A DNA stretch of 64,000 nucleotides. It comes from Quillaja saponaria (taxonomy: Eukaryota > Streptophyta > Magnoliopsida > Fabales > Quillajaceae). The DNA lies in NCBI GenBank assembly GCA_029379385.1, contig CM055611.1, positions 20,034,062-20,098,061 on the forward strand. The letters are read 5' to 3'. A program made the translations under genes and the position numbers. This document shows, one piece after another, positions 1 to 13,826 of this stretch (position 1 is the first letter of the stretch; the number at the start of each line of letters is the position of its first letter). The notes beneath the pieces are model-generated. The model did not search any database, was not told the origin of the DNA, and was given only the letters and a program-made list of their open reading frames with translations.

Positions 1-125
1 CTTTGAAACAAAAGAAATGACTTTTTTCAGAAGTAAATTGGTGTTTACCATGTGTATTCTATCTGATTCTTTTGCTGAGAGATCTTTGTCATGTGGAACT
101 GACAACCAAATAATTTTAGTTTCAG

Positions 126-353
126 ATGGTTTGAACATGCTGCACAATCTTATGTCAAAGTACCCTTCTTTGGAGCGGTTTCATATCTGACTCTGGCTGT
201 TACTCCTTTCTGCATAGCATTTGCTGTGGTTTGGGCAGTTCATCGCCGTGTCTCCTTTGCTTGGATTGGTCAAGATATCCTGGTGAGGAAATTTGTTACC
301 TTTACTCTCTTATTTTTGTCTGATTCTCTTTTATATGTATGTGTATGAACATT

Positions 354-391
<38 letters not shown>

Positions 392-3300
392 TGTTTTATT
401 GATAGAAATATGGAACATTGTGATCCAATCCAATCGCAAGCAACTTTCCCTGCTTCACCTCCTTATTTGACAGATCCTAAATCCTCCAACTTGGACGTTA
501 CTGGTGTCAAGCTTGTAATTTTGTTGAATAGTGACGAACTTGATATCCTTATACCAAGCGTAAGCTATAGAAGATTTATATGAAGATTGGCTAGAAAAAT
601 TAAACTAAATCAGCATGCCCTTTTCTTATGTTGTATTTGTTTAATTCGTTAGAAGAAATACAGGAATCAGATATGGAGTATTGGATTCTTGGTTGTATGA
701 TGTGTAAATTGTTCATTGGATTTAGTTGTTAAATTAAGATTCGACTAGTGAATTGAAATCTTGATTTTAGAATCGAGAATCGTATGATTTGGTGTAAATT
801 CTCCAAATAAATTTTAAACCCCGGCCTGGAAAAGTGACCGACCAGGGCTCTATTTTTGAATGAAAGAAAGGGTTTATGAGCCCTAGATCTGTGAGCCCAC
901 ACCTGTGTAGAGTAGATCGTTCAACATCTGCTGCACAAACCCTTTTTTGACCTATTGGTCCTAGTATCATAGGCGAATAACCGCACCCTAATTACTAGAC
1001 CAACCTGCTGTCTTAATTCCTTAAACACCTAGCAAAGATATGGAAAACAAATAAAGTATACTTAGCATCTAATATTTGCAGGAGGGGGAGAGAAGTTTTT
1101 CATTCTTATTGTAGTTATAATTATTTTATTTCTTATTTTTCAGGAAGAATATAAAAAATTGAAAGCTTTTGCATTTGAATCAAATAAATACTACTAAAAA
1201 AACAAAACAATTTTTTTTTGGCAAGAACAATAACACTAATAACTATAGAAGATATGGCAGGGATGTTATACATCCACTGACAGAGAAATAAAATTTAAAA
1301 AATTGTATGGCTCATGAATTGAGTAAACAAAAGTAATCTACTATTTGTATTACCAAAAAGTCAAAATCCAAGAGATTCTTTACAGAGCTTCTCTCTCACC
1401 GACAAATAAAAAGAAAATTTGACACCCAATGGCTCTCATCCATACAACTTAGAAATAGAGAAAGTAGAGGAAAGCATGAAGAATAAAAACTAGGCATGCA
1501 GGGCCAAAGTAGACTTTTGAACTTCACTGGCCGGTGTGCCTTGAGACCTCACCTTCTGCATACGTCTCAAGAAGTTGCGATCTTTATGTGGGTTTTCTCT
1601 CCTTACGAACCCAGAAGTGTGCGTGATGGGAATCTGAAAAGTTTCCCATGAAAATTTTGGAAAATTTGTTCTCTTTTGGGATTTTCAGATTTGCAGGGAG
1701 CTGAATCCAGGTCTCAGTCCCGGATGTTTGACCCGCTGGTGACTCGATTCACCCTATTTGTTTGATTCATGTACAATTCTTGAGCCTTTCAATTCCCCCC
1801 ATGCGATACATATCGATTTGGTACTAAATTGAATTGACTCGTACAATTCACCTGCTTTTACGAGTCTGAGAACAACGGGATTTAGTAATAGCTCCTACTC
1901 CTAGTCTTAGTGTGGAGGCTTCAGGAAAGCACTTACCTAGAATCTAGATACTCCCTTGGTCAAGAAATCTATATACCAAGCAAACTGAAGACAGCATTCT
2001 TTCACTAAGTCTATTTCAAATTGATAGATCATAGAAGAGAACCTGAACAAAACCATAACACTGCTTATGTACGGAACTGTCTTTAAAGCACAACTTGTTC
2101 CATTTCATGTGAATTCTTGATGCAATATGGTTGATGATAGTTGTCCGTTTGGGGGGTGGGAGCTTGTATTGGTTCATTTCCTGGGTTTCCTACCATTCTT
2201 TTTAATCTTTCTTTCAAACTTTGTTGCCACTTGACTATATTAAGTCTTTATGTTTAACCCTCACTGGAAGTTTTTTACATTTACGATTTATTGGTATTCA
2301 CATCCCCTTTTAAGTGATACTTCAAGTTTTAAAGATGAAACTCGATTTGCTCATTATCACCTAATTCCTGTTCAAGTATGTTAATATGTACTTACTGACT
2401 TGCTTTAATTTTCAATTAGGGTATTGCATTGATAATCACAGTTCTTCAGATTGTTCGTGTACCAAATCTCAAGGTAATGATTTACTCATTTCACTATTTC
2501 TGGTTTTATAGTCTGAATAACAGGCTTTCTGGCAGATTTTTCTACTTTATAAAGTCTTGTGGTGTTGTTGAATTCTAAGAATTCGTCAGGAGACCTGGAA
2601 TTGAAAGATAGTGCTGGTAGATTTTTTTTATTTTTTATTTTCATGTATTTACTTACTTATTTATCAATCTAATTGCTCTTTATGTAATCAGGTGGGAGCT
2701 ATTCTACTTAGTTGTGCCTTCTTGTATGACATATTCTGGGTATTTGTATCAAAGTTGTGGTTCAGTGAGAGTGTCATGATAGTGGTAAGTTCTTTTGTAT
2801 CTAAATTTGTCACTTTGATGGTTGGCTTCAGAGATAACAATTGGTGGAGGCATTTTAGAGTTGACATTTGACACTTAAGTGCAGGTAGCTCGTGGTGATA
2901 AGAGTGGAGAGGATGGTATCCCCATGCTACTCAAGATCCCACGCATGTTTGATCCATGGGGTGGTTACAGCATCATCGGTTTCGGTGACATTATCTTACC
3001 AGGACTACTAGTAGCATTTTCACTAAGGTTTACCTTCGAAAGCCATTTGTTGATCTTACTATTACTGTTCCCTTGTGTTTATAATATTGTTATTTGTGCT
3101 AGTCTGAAAATGTCTATCAAATATTAATTGCTTGTAAAAGGTTATTATGTCAGAATTTTTTTGGACAAATGGATAAAAATGGATTTACAATATACTGTTA
3201 CATATGTGTCTAAATAGAAAAAGAGAGAGATAAGGAGACAAGGAGAGATGTGTTAACTATTCATAAACCTAACCTGTGTGTGGATAATTGTAACAGGTAT

Positions 3301-4170
3301 GATTGGTTGACAAAGAAGAATCTTCGAGCTGGTTACTTCGTGTGGGCAATGACTGCCTATGGTTTAGGTATGAGATAGACTTGATTCTTTGCTCAGCTGA
3401 CATGCACATGAATTAGCTGAATATTGCTGTAGCAAAATTTCCGAGGACTGTCTACACTCTTTTATACATCAAATGTCTGAAAAAAGTAGTTATGAAGTTG
3501 AAGTGACATCTTAGACAAGTGGATGTGTAGACACAGGTGATTATATGTCAATACTAATTGGTAAAGGCTCTAGGCATTGCTATAAATTGTTGGAAAAGGG
3601 ATCAAAATGAAAGATGGAATTACCTCATTGCCTAATGCCCAAGGCATGTGCACTTTAGTCCAGTATATACAATTTAGTCATGGTTAATAGAAACTTACTG
3701 ATTTATTGTCACATAACCCATTAAATGATGATATTGATATCTTATGCCATAATCTCGTGTTTCCGCTGCATTTTTTGTTTTTACATCATTCCTTGATTTT
3801 TTTTCTGTAGGTCTCCTTATCACATATGTGGCTTTGAACTTAATGGACGGGCATGGCCAACCGGCTTTGCTTTACATTGTTCCATTTACACTAGGTAAGT
3901 ACATTAGCATATTTCTTCTTATAAAGTTCGACATTTAATTCAAGAATTTTAAGTTGAAGGCCGAGGAAGGCAATTGAATGGTATTTTACTAATGCAAAGC
4001 ATTGCCCATGAACCACAGAGAATAAGAAGTTATTAAGAGAATCATTTTATACTACACTTGGTGCAGGTACATTTTTGACATTAGGAAAGAAGAGAGGTGA
4101 ACTCAAGATTTTATGGACAAGAGGAGAACCAGAGAGAGCTTGCCCGCACATCCAAGAACATCAGCAATAA
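126..4170 (+). CDS. SPPL: Signal peptide peptidase-like (SPPL) intramembrane aspartyl protease, 3' part
   Basis: The 5' end lies outside the window. Exons read from the sequence are 126-282, 2420-2473, 2692-2784, 2885-3027, 3297-3367, 3811-3894 and 4067-4170, all with GT-AG borders and continuous phase. Exon 3 carries YDIFWVF (the YD motif of membrane segment 6). Exon 4 carries GFGDIILPG (the GxGD motif of segment 7). Exon 6 carries QPALLYIVP, the conserved PAL motif of segment 9. Both catalytic aspartates are therefore present. Known role of the family: cleavage of type II membrane proteins or signal-peptide remnants within endomembranes. The sequence resembles the plant SPPL2-5 group, which has a luminal protease-associated domain upstream, but that part is not visible here. 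The C-terminus is soluble and basic, ending EHQQ. The gene converges on the ASK21-type gene, leaving about 850 bp between the two stops. Confidence 0.93.
357..388. repeat. (TA)n microsatellite in SPPL intron
   Basis: An uninterrupted TA run of about 30 bp lies inside the 2.1-kb intron between the first two visible SPPL exons. A short reading frame across it has no coding character. Confidence 0.9.
700..1020. repeat. Possible decayed interspersed repeat in SPPL intron
   Basis: This intronic stretch is richer in GC than its surroundings. On the minus strand its edge near 1005 reads TTGGTCTAGTAATTAGGG, which loosely resembles a tRNA-type A box as found at the head of plant SINEs. No clear B box or target-site duplication was found, so this is only a suggestion. 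The rest of the intron (1020-2419) holds no recognisable feature. Confidence 0.25.
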
Positions 4171-5019
4171 GTGAACCATGAAAGACAGCCCGTGAATATT
4201 GTATTTTTAGTATTACTTCACAGGAATATTTAACTCTTACGAATACAACTTTAGGATGATATCATGTAACGTTAGTAACAGCCATTGTAAAATTACCAAA
4301 ACAATCAATCACTGACAGTAATTATTTTGGAGACATAAGTCTAGACCTCTATGTTATTGATACTAAAAGATGTGAGGTGTTGATAGAGTTGTATCTAGTG
4401 TGGGTTTTCATTTGGACCAGAAAATTTATAATAAAACAAGGCGACCCGAACTTCAATTGATAATAACTGCAAGATATAATCCACAAATACACAAACATAA
4501 ATAAACTAGAATTGCTTCCCCACAACCACTTTTTCTGCCAACTTCTAACTGTCTCAGCAATAACACCATACAAATGACTCAACTGTGTAAGCACAAAGTC
4601 AGTACGAAAACTACAAAACTAATGGCATGAAACCGAGAAATCAATGTATTTTATACAATCTTGCAGAATCATATTATTCCCCTTTAAAGTACACAAGTGG
4701 CTATAATAAGGGGGCAAAAATGAAGAAAAGGAAAAGGGAAGAAAAGACAAAAAAAAGGAAAGAAAAGAAAAGAAAAGAAAGGAAAGAAGAGAAAAGAAAA
4801 GAAAGGCTTCCCCAAAATCAAATTGCATCTGGGCTAAGCACAACCAACGAACTAAAGAATTAAAAGAAAAAAAAGAAGGAAAAAACATGTAAAATTTTGT
4901 ATGGTGAAAAGAAAAATTCATATTCGTTAGAATTGTAGCTTTCCAGAATGCTTGTCAGCACACCTCTCAAAATTGTTCCAGCCATTGGCCAAGCCAAAAG
5001 GGGCGTCTAACTTGTAAGC
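4171..5019. other. Convergent 3' region with homopurine tract
   Basis: This interval lies between the stop codons of the SPPL gene (+) and the ASK21-type gene (-), so it holds both 3' UTRs. From about 4716 to 4808 the plus strand is almost all A and G (GAAAA-like units with very few pyrimidines). A lysine-rich frame across it is a product of the repeat and not a gene. Confidence 0.7.
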
Positions 5020-8000
5020 TTATTTATGTTCCAAATCTGGACCTGTACAATTAAAAAGTTTCTGTTCTAAGCAAAGTACAATATGAAAGTGAAGGCTAAA
5101 ATGGCTATTGTTGATAGAGGATATTATATCAGGAACATATAGGCAATTATCATATAACATGATTTTCCTGCAATCCTACTTGTCAACAATTCAGCTTCAA
5201 GGGTAAATTGAATACGAATGCAAAAGTGGGGCATAATACATGATAGAACATAGAAAAAGAAAATCTGGCTCATGCACGAAGGATATGAGTAAGAGGCTAG
5301 TTGCATTACAAGGAGAAAACAAATCCAGGAACCATGACCAACAAGCACTCATACAACACAACCAGCTTTGTTCTCTCCAAAACTTCAGAAGGATTAGTTT
5401 GTGGTTTCAAAATCTCTTTTTAACACTCTCTAAGGAAATTAAACTTTTTTCTTCTTGTTTTCAATAGTTTTGGTTACATTAAAATGAAACAAAACAACAA
5501 AACAAATGAAAATAACAGTATGATATTCTCTCACTTGTGATTGTTCTGAAAACAGTTTCCAAAAAATCGTCAGGAAGAATGTCTTAAAACCCTTTCCATT
5601 TTTTCTTTTCTAGCCAACTTAATACTCATATTTTCTCAAATGTTTTCAGGACAAAGAACTGTCCTCAGAAACAGTTCCAGGATGCCATAAGAAACTAGAA
5701 TGGGAAAAGAATGCGTAGTAGTTTTTGAGCCAAAAGGAAAGAAAATACCACCAGTGAACTATCCATGCAATCACTACTGATGTTCAATAAAAAAAGGAAA
5801 CCAATTCTTGCACAAATGATTTAATATTTCACCTAAAAAGCACACCACAAGTAACAGTAAATAGGTACTCGAAAACCTAGAGGAAAAGTGACCATACAGG
5901 CATGTTGTCTTAAAGAACCAGTTCCATTAATAGTAGATTGCATCGCCATCCTTTCTTGACCTGCTGATAAAATCTCTTGCATTCTTTCAGGCCAGTCTGA
6001 GTTCAATCTTCGGGCGAAATCTTCTACTTCTCTGAGTCAATAAATATAACACCAATAAGTTCTTGCGAAAGTAAGGATAAGTTCTACTTTTTCTTCAACA
6101 TTCCTAATAAGTTAATATTCTCAATGCATCATTTTTCCAAATAAATCCTAAATTTTAAACTGAAATAATTTATACCACTTATACCCTTATTTTTATATTT
6201 TTAGTTTAAATTTTTTATTATGTATACTATATTCAAAGATCATTCAAGTCAGGTTTTTTTGTTATTGGAATAGGTGAATTCTTATAGATCCATCACCGAA
6301 GGAACTGCACATGATAATTTTTCATCATCTAGCTCGAGCAAGAATCAAACAAACCGAATTGGAAAGTTCATTAATTTGAAAAATTAAAATTAATTATTTA
6401 ACAATTAGTAGAAGAGTAGAATCTTTTAAAATTAATGACATTTTCTCCTTTTATATTTTTTTCATAAGAATAAAAAAATTATCTTCATATCTATGTCAAT
6501 TGTTCTTCTTTTTTTCCAAACAAATATTTAAAATTTAGATTTATTTTTTTACCGTCATCATGAAAAAATATATACACACAAGTTTGAGTTGGAAAATAAT
6601 ATATCTTTTAAAAAAATTCTTAGAAAAATATGAAAAATAATGAGAACTTCTTAATTATTTTTTAAAACTTTTATTGGTCCATTAATGTTATACGATTTTT
6701 TGAAAATTAATTCACTTAATAATATTTTTAACTTAAAAATAACCATAAAAAAAAAGAAGAAGGTAAAACTGATATAAGATGTTTCAATTTAGAGTTTAGG
6801 ACTTATTTGGAGAAGAATCTTAAGAGTAGGATGTATTGGGAATGTGAACTTATTATAGGACTTAACGTTGAAGGAAAACTATGACTTATCATTACTTTTC
6901 CCTAAGTTCTTTTCTACAAATTGTTTTGAAGGTACAAACACACTGCAAAATGCTTTTTGTATTCAACTGATATCAGCATTTACACAAAACAAAATGACAA
7001 TTACTAACAGGTAAAGCAAATAGAGGAAAAGGATGAGCATTTCCTAATGATGACCAACTAACCACACAGACAAACACTTCATGCTAAGTTGAAACAGCAG
7101 AAAAATGCCAAGATGTACGGGCTTGTGTTGAATATCAATTTCCAATTAAACCAAAACTTAAGCTAATAGGAAACAATCCCGAGTCCAGCTATGAGCTATG
7201 TATACCAAGCTCACCACATTAACACCCCCCTCATGTGCACTTTCACATGGAGTTGTGGACCACGAATTCCAACAAAATGCAACACAAACCGTCAACAAAG
7301 GTGACAATTGGAACATTACACGAACTAAACAACTTTGCTACATACTGTTGCATAGTCAATTATCTCAAAAGCTTAAGCTAGTAGGAAATAACCCCAACTA
7401 AGTATATCAAGCTTAATCAACACAGCAGTACTTCAGCATTCTGCTTTCTTGTCAAAGGCACATATATGTTAACTGGTAATCCACTAACCAATTGCCAGAA
7501 GGAATATATATCAGTGTTTACGTGTGTGTACAAACAAGTGTAACCAATAATGCAGCTGACATATAGCTTACCTATCAATTATTTCCTTTAGTGCAGGATC
7601 TATCTCATCATATATATCACCATCATCACACTCAACCCTATGAGAAAAACTGTCATCTTCCATATCTTGTACATTTGATGTCTCGCCACTTCTGTGCTGA
7701 AAACCATCAGCCTCAGGACTCTGACTAACAAAATCATAACCATTTGATTCCTACAGCAAAGAGGAGAGAAGTAAAAATACTTAGCAATGTCAATGATGCT
7801 TATAAGTATTCATTGGATATATTTTTGTAACGGGAATAAATGAGCAAAAAAGATTAAACGAACAAGTATAACAAACAACAGAAACAATATATCACATATA
7901 ACAAGATGGTACTTCAAACCTTTCCATTGGTTTCAGAGGCTTCATTTAAGGAGGAATTCTTCTCTTCATCTCTTCTTCTCCGGTTCTTCTTTTTACTCTT

Positions 8001-11000
8001 GGAAGTTTTGACTCCCTTCAAATCTGAGAAACAGAATTTCCTTACTTCTAATGAGGTATTCAAAAAAAAAAAAAAAATTGTTTAAAAAAGAAAAATAACA
8101 ATCAAGAAGATACAATTTTCCCCCAATACCATCAAGAAAATAATGTCAAACAAACCAACATACAGTAATAAGTGGAAGCATTTGAACCACCCACCCCCTG
8201 TGTGGTTCCAAAAGAAATATCATGCTTCCAGTTCTATTCCTTCTTTTTTTTCTTTTCTTTTTTTCATTTCCTTAAAAATTAAAAAATTCATCACCGAAAA
8301 CAGTCTTCTCAAAAGACGATTTGCAGAAAGCGTGTCTAATACAGTCACTTCACAATTCTTCTAAGAAACAGTTATCTCAATAAGCTATTGCCTTTTCCAT
8401 AAATACAATTTGGATTCTGACTCAATATCTGAACATTAAAAGCTTCCACTACTTCAGTTTTTTTCTTCCTCTTTTTCTAAAAATTAGAATTACAATTGCC
8501 AGATATACACTTCCCCATGACATGATTTTCAGAAAGCATGGCAACTACAGCCACTTGGAAAATCTTCTAACAGAAAACCATATATTGCTTTTCCCTGAAA
8601 TACAATTCAGAATTTGTGGAATCAAAATCTACAATGTTGTCCTTTTTTTATAGACACAGCCAAATAAATATTAACAAGCCTCTGTCATTTTCTAATTTGG
8701 CAAAAATTTGTTGTTGATTTTATCAATTTTAGAACAGCGTCATTTTAACTTGTAGGCTAAGGAAACCAGGCTGCAAAACAGAATAGACATCATATTGACT
8801 ATTACAAGAGTTAAATGGCCACAAGGATTTCTATCAATCTTCAGACTAACAGGGTTGATCATAAGGGTAAGTTTAATTGAAGCTCCTTTCTTCAGATTGG
8901 GAGAGAAGTAATTATTATATTTAACAGTTAATATTATATATAAATTTTTTGTCAATTTGGGCTGGTCAACATTATCTCAACGCAGTTAAATGATACAAAT
9001 TTCATCAATTTACAAAGAGACAGAAGCTTAAGAGCTAGCAGGCAAGGAAAAGTAAGGCTAAATTCAGTATACCTTCATTTTTTCCATTAATAAAAGACAA
9101 GAGGTCATCAACTGAACGTTCATCTATATGCTCTTCTTCAACCTGAACATTCTGAAATATATGGAAGGACATTCCCTCAAAGTCAATTCTCATATATACT
9201 TTGGGCTATAATATAATGATGCAAGGACATAGTGGCCCAATTCACAATAATTTAGATTCATTCAAACTGAAAAATGCCTAATTAAGAAGTACAGGTGAGC
9301 AGTGGAAAGACTAAGGTACGGATGATATAAAGTAAGAAACAATCCCCTATCACCTTTAACCTCTCTCTCTCTTTTAGTTCCTTCCTCTTCTTAGCATACA
9401 AACGGTTCAAAAGCCTGATCCGTGGATCATCAGTCATGTTTCTCAATGGCTCTAATTTCTCTTCCTGGATTAGAAGACGTGTGAGAAACAAAAAGTGAAA
9501 AGAAAAAGAAGAGTAATCAGCACACAGTTTTCACAAGCACCATAAACCTCTGTAAGATCATCGGGCAAATGAAATATCTCACGTATCTCCTCGGGATTTT
9601 TTCCTTCAATTATTCGTGCAAGTGCACGACTGCTAAGATCAACCAAAGGCTTCAACTGAAGATTATCAGCAACAGATGTCAACTCACAGAGTCTCTTCGT
9701 GTCCATCCGAATGAACTTTTCATCAAAAGATTTACGTTCCTATGCAAAAGAACATCATGAAATCAAACCAAGATTGATAACAAAATGATGTCATTAGTGA
9801 TGACAATTTTTTCTCCATTTCCTTCAGTCCTCAGTATCCACTTGCAAAAGCAACAGAACAATCAAAATTCATATAAAGCAGTTTAAAAATAAAGTATAAC
9901 CTTATTTGAGCGACCTGGTACTTGATGAAATCGGCAATAATCAAGAATTAAACTCAACATGGCAGGGTTGACTCGTTTTGGGAGGGAAATCGCATAATTC
10001 TTGGATGATCCCATGCCATTTTGAATTACTTCGTAACATATTGCTGGGCAAAACATAGCAACCTCTTGCTCCACTTGTTGAGTTGAGCCATCCGAAGTCT
10101 GAAGCCAGATGTAGGGCTTCATCATCTAACAAAGAAACAAGTATCAGCATGGGATGGCTTCAGAAACAAATCTTTAAGAAGTAAACGATAAGGAACATTT
10201 TTCTTGGTTACTGAAAAAAGCAAGGACTTAATCCAACAAACACATTATTTAGAATTTCAACGAGTTCTATAGAGGTCTCAATTGTATTGAAGGAGGTAAG
10301 GCCACAAGCCATGGAGGATGCTATGCCCTCACAACCTCACCACTTCATGTGAGAAAACTTAAAATGTGCAAACAGGACTAATAAACCCAAGAGGAGTCAT
10401 ATACCATTCCAATGACATTAAAAAAAAACTATAGATATTTCAACATAGCAGAACAGCTCTGTGATGTTATGACTAGATATCATTCTACATGAGAAGCCTT
10501 GGTTTAATGATGCACAGAGAGCAATACCTAATTGGCAGATACCTTATAGAGGACAATATGGCAAATACAATACCTACTCAAAAAGGTCACAGATTAATAG
10601 AGAAAATTTGGGAGAAAATTGTATGGGAAGGTATATGAGGAAATAAAGAGGACACGAGAAAGATGAAATAGAAGCAGTGGGATCCTATGGAATTACCATT
10701 TAAGTTTGGGAGTTTCTATGTCGGGTTGGCACAAATACTTGACTAATTCTCGGTCAATTTTTTCTGATGATGCATCTGGATGGAGCATATCAAAAGGGTT
10801 TTCTCAAATCTCTGAAAAATAAAATTTTATATAATTTCTTCATATGGTTTTCCATTTATTACCCCTTTATAAGAGGAGCTCTGATGCAGAAGCATAACTC
10901 CTAACCTAAAGCTACTTAAGGGATGTTCGTTTGGTGGGTTCAGTTCATATTCTTAACTCGTAAGTCTATTAGGAATTCTTCAAGTTACAGTCTAGGATTA

Positions 11001-12484
11001 TTGTTCATGCTAGTGTAAATGCTGCAGGCTGTAGCAGCTTGTTATTTTGGTAAATTTATATCCTTTATGGTATTTTCTTTAATTAGTTTGCGAGGAGATT
11101 GGAATCAATCTAGGTGCCAATACTAGTTATTTTATTTCTATCATATCTAAGTGGCTTTTATGGGTGTTATACATGAAATTGTTTCAAACATAGATTACTT
11201 TTCAAGAAAGAAGGTTTTGTAATATTTTTTTCAAAGGTAAGATCGGATGACCAGCCCCTGGATGTGGGCTTTGGTCTCTTTTTCCAATTCTTTTATCTCT
11301 AAATATCTCATCTTCCCACCAGATCTCATTTTCAGGGTTTTCCTATGCGAAACTCTTACTTGGATTTTCAGATTTTATGAACTGCGTCTACCTGTACTGT
11401 CTTCCTGTTTTTTTTTTTTTTTTTTGTCTTCCTGTTCATTGACACCTTGCAGGCTCCTCTTAAGACGAGACTCAATGATGTCAAGACATCAATTATAATC
11501 TTATAAGCAATTGGGGGATGATGAGATGGAAGCATACTTGACCTTTCAGTTCCAACATCTATGCTAAGCTTGTAAGTGAAGCCATGGACCACCTTGAATT
11601 TGATACCACTTGACGCATTTGAAAGGATGGAGAGAAAAAAGCAGACTTAGATCTTTCAAAGCCTAAGTTGCTTTGAGCAGATAAAAGGAAGAGAGGGTGC
11701 AACTGCTACTTCAGGCTCACTCTAAATATTGAAAAGACTTGAAAAACCCATTGACAGGCTTTTCATTTATCAAAATAGAATCCTTACATCTATGCAGACG
11801 ATACCCTAATGACAGTTGATTTAATATAATCATAGCAATATGCAAGAAATTAAATAAAACAACCCGGAGCAGACGTAAAACACTAATTCTAGAACTGCTA
11901 TTATGCCCACTATAATACTTGCTTATCTAACTAGTTTTTCCTGCATTCAAAAGTTGATCGTGTATGTTTACTTCTAGATCAATCTAAACCAGTTGCTGAC
12001 ATGCAATTTAGACACACCAAAGGCATACCATGTACACGGGTGTAGATCCTAGGTGTTAAGAAACTTTTTATTCTAGTATAAGGATCACAATTCTCCAGGC
12101 ATCCATGTCAATATAGTCACAAAGATGAGGAAGATTATCCTAAAGAAAAAAATCTAGTATACATTAGAAACATATTTAACATTATAACAGCATACTAATA
12201 ATATAAAATACCATGGATCTCATATACATTTCACTGTGCTACATAACCCGATTAAACTATTTGATTCCAATAGTCACTCCTAGTTAAAGCAATGGCCAGC
12301 GATTCAAAATGAATTCAGTGAGCCGAAAAAAGGAAATTCATTCTCAAACCTGTGATATAAGACACAGAAACACACAAGAAAGAAAAGCTGAACGGTAACA
12401 CAAGAATATACCACTAAACAAATTGGAGAAACAGAAAAGGTATCATACCCCAGGTTTGATAACTGGCATATCAACTTCTGACAT
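5020..12484 (-). CDS. ASK21: SKP1-like protein, ASK20/ASK21 type
   Basis: Coding exons, in transcript order, are 12484-12449, 10125-9901, 9739-9548, 9464-9354, 9151-9073, 8023-7920, 7750-7572, 6031-5898 and 5042-5020, giving about 360 residues in continuous phase. The start MSEVDMPVIKPG lies in a 36-nt first coding exon, separated by a 2.3-kb intron from MMKPYIWLQTSDGS. The SKP1 POZ-type fold covers roughly residues 14-87. The SKP1 C-terminal dimerisation region, with IRMDTKRLCELTSVADNLQL and EEIREIFHLPDDLTEEEK, covers about 95-170. A long basic then acidic tail (KTSKSKKKNRRRRDEEK, then DIYDEIDPALKEI and EVEDFARRLNSDWPERMQ) is typical of ASK20/21 and absent from ordinary SKP1. SKP1 proteins link CUL1 to F-box proteins in SCF ubiquitin ligases; whether this long type does so is not shown here. 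The last exon is a 23-nt microexon ending DLEHK. Without that splice the frame runs to a stop at 5833. Confidence 0.92.
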
Positions 12485-13690
12485 CTGATAAAGGTGACTT
12501 GAGAAAAGCTGTTGTAAAGTCTTGAAATCTAGCAGACCAATTATTAGCTCATCCCTTCAAAGCCATTCCTAGTTATGCATTGTGTTACTCTGCAATGTTA
12601 ACAATCTGAGCAATCCCAAGTTCACCACCCCAAGTATCTGTAGCAACAGAATGGATATACTAATAAGTTTCCACACTAAACTGGTAAACAGGAAACAGGA
12701 TGAATTCTGCCAAACAGCAGAATGACGGATGATTTCACACTTAAAAATTTGAAGGGAAAGTTGAAATATGAAAGATAATAACTCAATTTAGAGCCAACTA
12801 TATAAGAGATAGAAAAAGTAACATATAAAAGAGTAAGCAGCAGAGACAAGGAATAAAAAGATTGTCAAAATTCTAAATCAAGATTCCAAAAACACACAAC
12901 ATTATGTACACTTTGAGTTTTTACATGTTTGGATATGGCTACCTTATAAGATAGATATTCAAACCCATATTTCTTCCTTCTATTCTAGAGGGCAGAGGAA
13001 AAAAGAAAAAAAAAAGTATTTCCCTAGATGCACTCCTATTCATTTTGTTCTTAGTATGGACTATATAGACTAGAAAAAAATATGCCAATAAAACTATTTT
13101 TCCTGTTTTCTCCTTTCTTTAATTAAAAAAAAATAAAAAATTTACAGCAAAAATTGAAGAGAACTGAAGTAAAAGAAACAAAAGAAAATCATTAAAATCA
13201 CAATACCACACTCCAGGTTCACATTATTTCATAACATTGAAAAATATGAACCAGATGCATGACTACCCTCTTACTGTAAAAAGCTAAAAACTTCAACTTG
13301 CTCTTGTCCCGTTGAATAATCCACCAAGTCATGTATGCCCAAATGACTAATGCAGATTCCTAACTTCATTTCTTCAATACAACATCATCATAATCATCAT
13401 TACTACCACTATCTATTATCATTGTCACCATCCAAAAACCCCAGTAATAAATACATAAAATTCAAATCAACACTACGAGCTGAACAATAATAAATGGCCA
13501 TAATCATACATTTGCTTTCGGTGAACTAATTCAATGGAAAGTTAGAAAGAGATTGCAGTCTGTATACGATATACCTACAAACAGTTAGAAAGCGACTGAA
13601 GAGATGAAGCTTTGAAAATGGAGAATTGGATAAAATCGAAGAAGAAAGAGAGAGCAACAAAATTTGGGTTTCGAACAGAAATTTAAAGAA
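12485..13690 (-). other. Spliced 5' leader of the ASK21-type gene with two tiny uORFs
   Basis: Reading the minus strand, a pyrimidine-rich leader exon (about 13690-13575) ends at GTAG|GTATAT. A second leader exon begins near 12589 after TTGCAG and runs into the start codon at 12484. The second leader exon contains two very short upstream frames: ATG CAT AAC TAG (12580-12569) and a five-codon frame at 12566-12549. The exon borders are inferred from splice signals only. Confidence 0.6.
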
Positions 13691-13820
13691 AATTGTTAAA
13701 TTTGTGAAAATAAATAAATTTTTGTGACTGAAAATTTTATGAGAGCAGCGGTGTCGCTGTCATGTAATGTGAGGAAGTTAAAAAAATAAAAAAGGTTGGA
13801 TAAATAAACGTCGCCGCGCG

Positions 13821-13826
13821 CACGTG
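13821..13826. promoter_or_regulatory. G-box CACGTG upstream of the ASK21-type gene
   Basis: A palindromic CACGTG lies in a short GC-rich patch (CGCCGCGCGCACGTG) about 130 bp upstream of the inferred leader exon. G-boxes are bound by plant bZIP and bHLH factors. Its use here is inference. Confidence 0.4.

Noticed and set aside
4619..4921. Open frames on both strands (78 and 100 codons) around 4.7 kb
   Set aside because: They are the two translations of the A/G-rich tract (poly Lys/Glu and poly Phe/Ser), with no domain. The region is 3' UTR of flanking genes.
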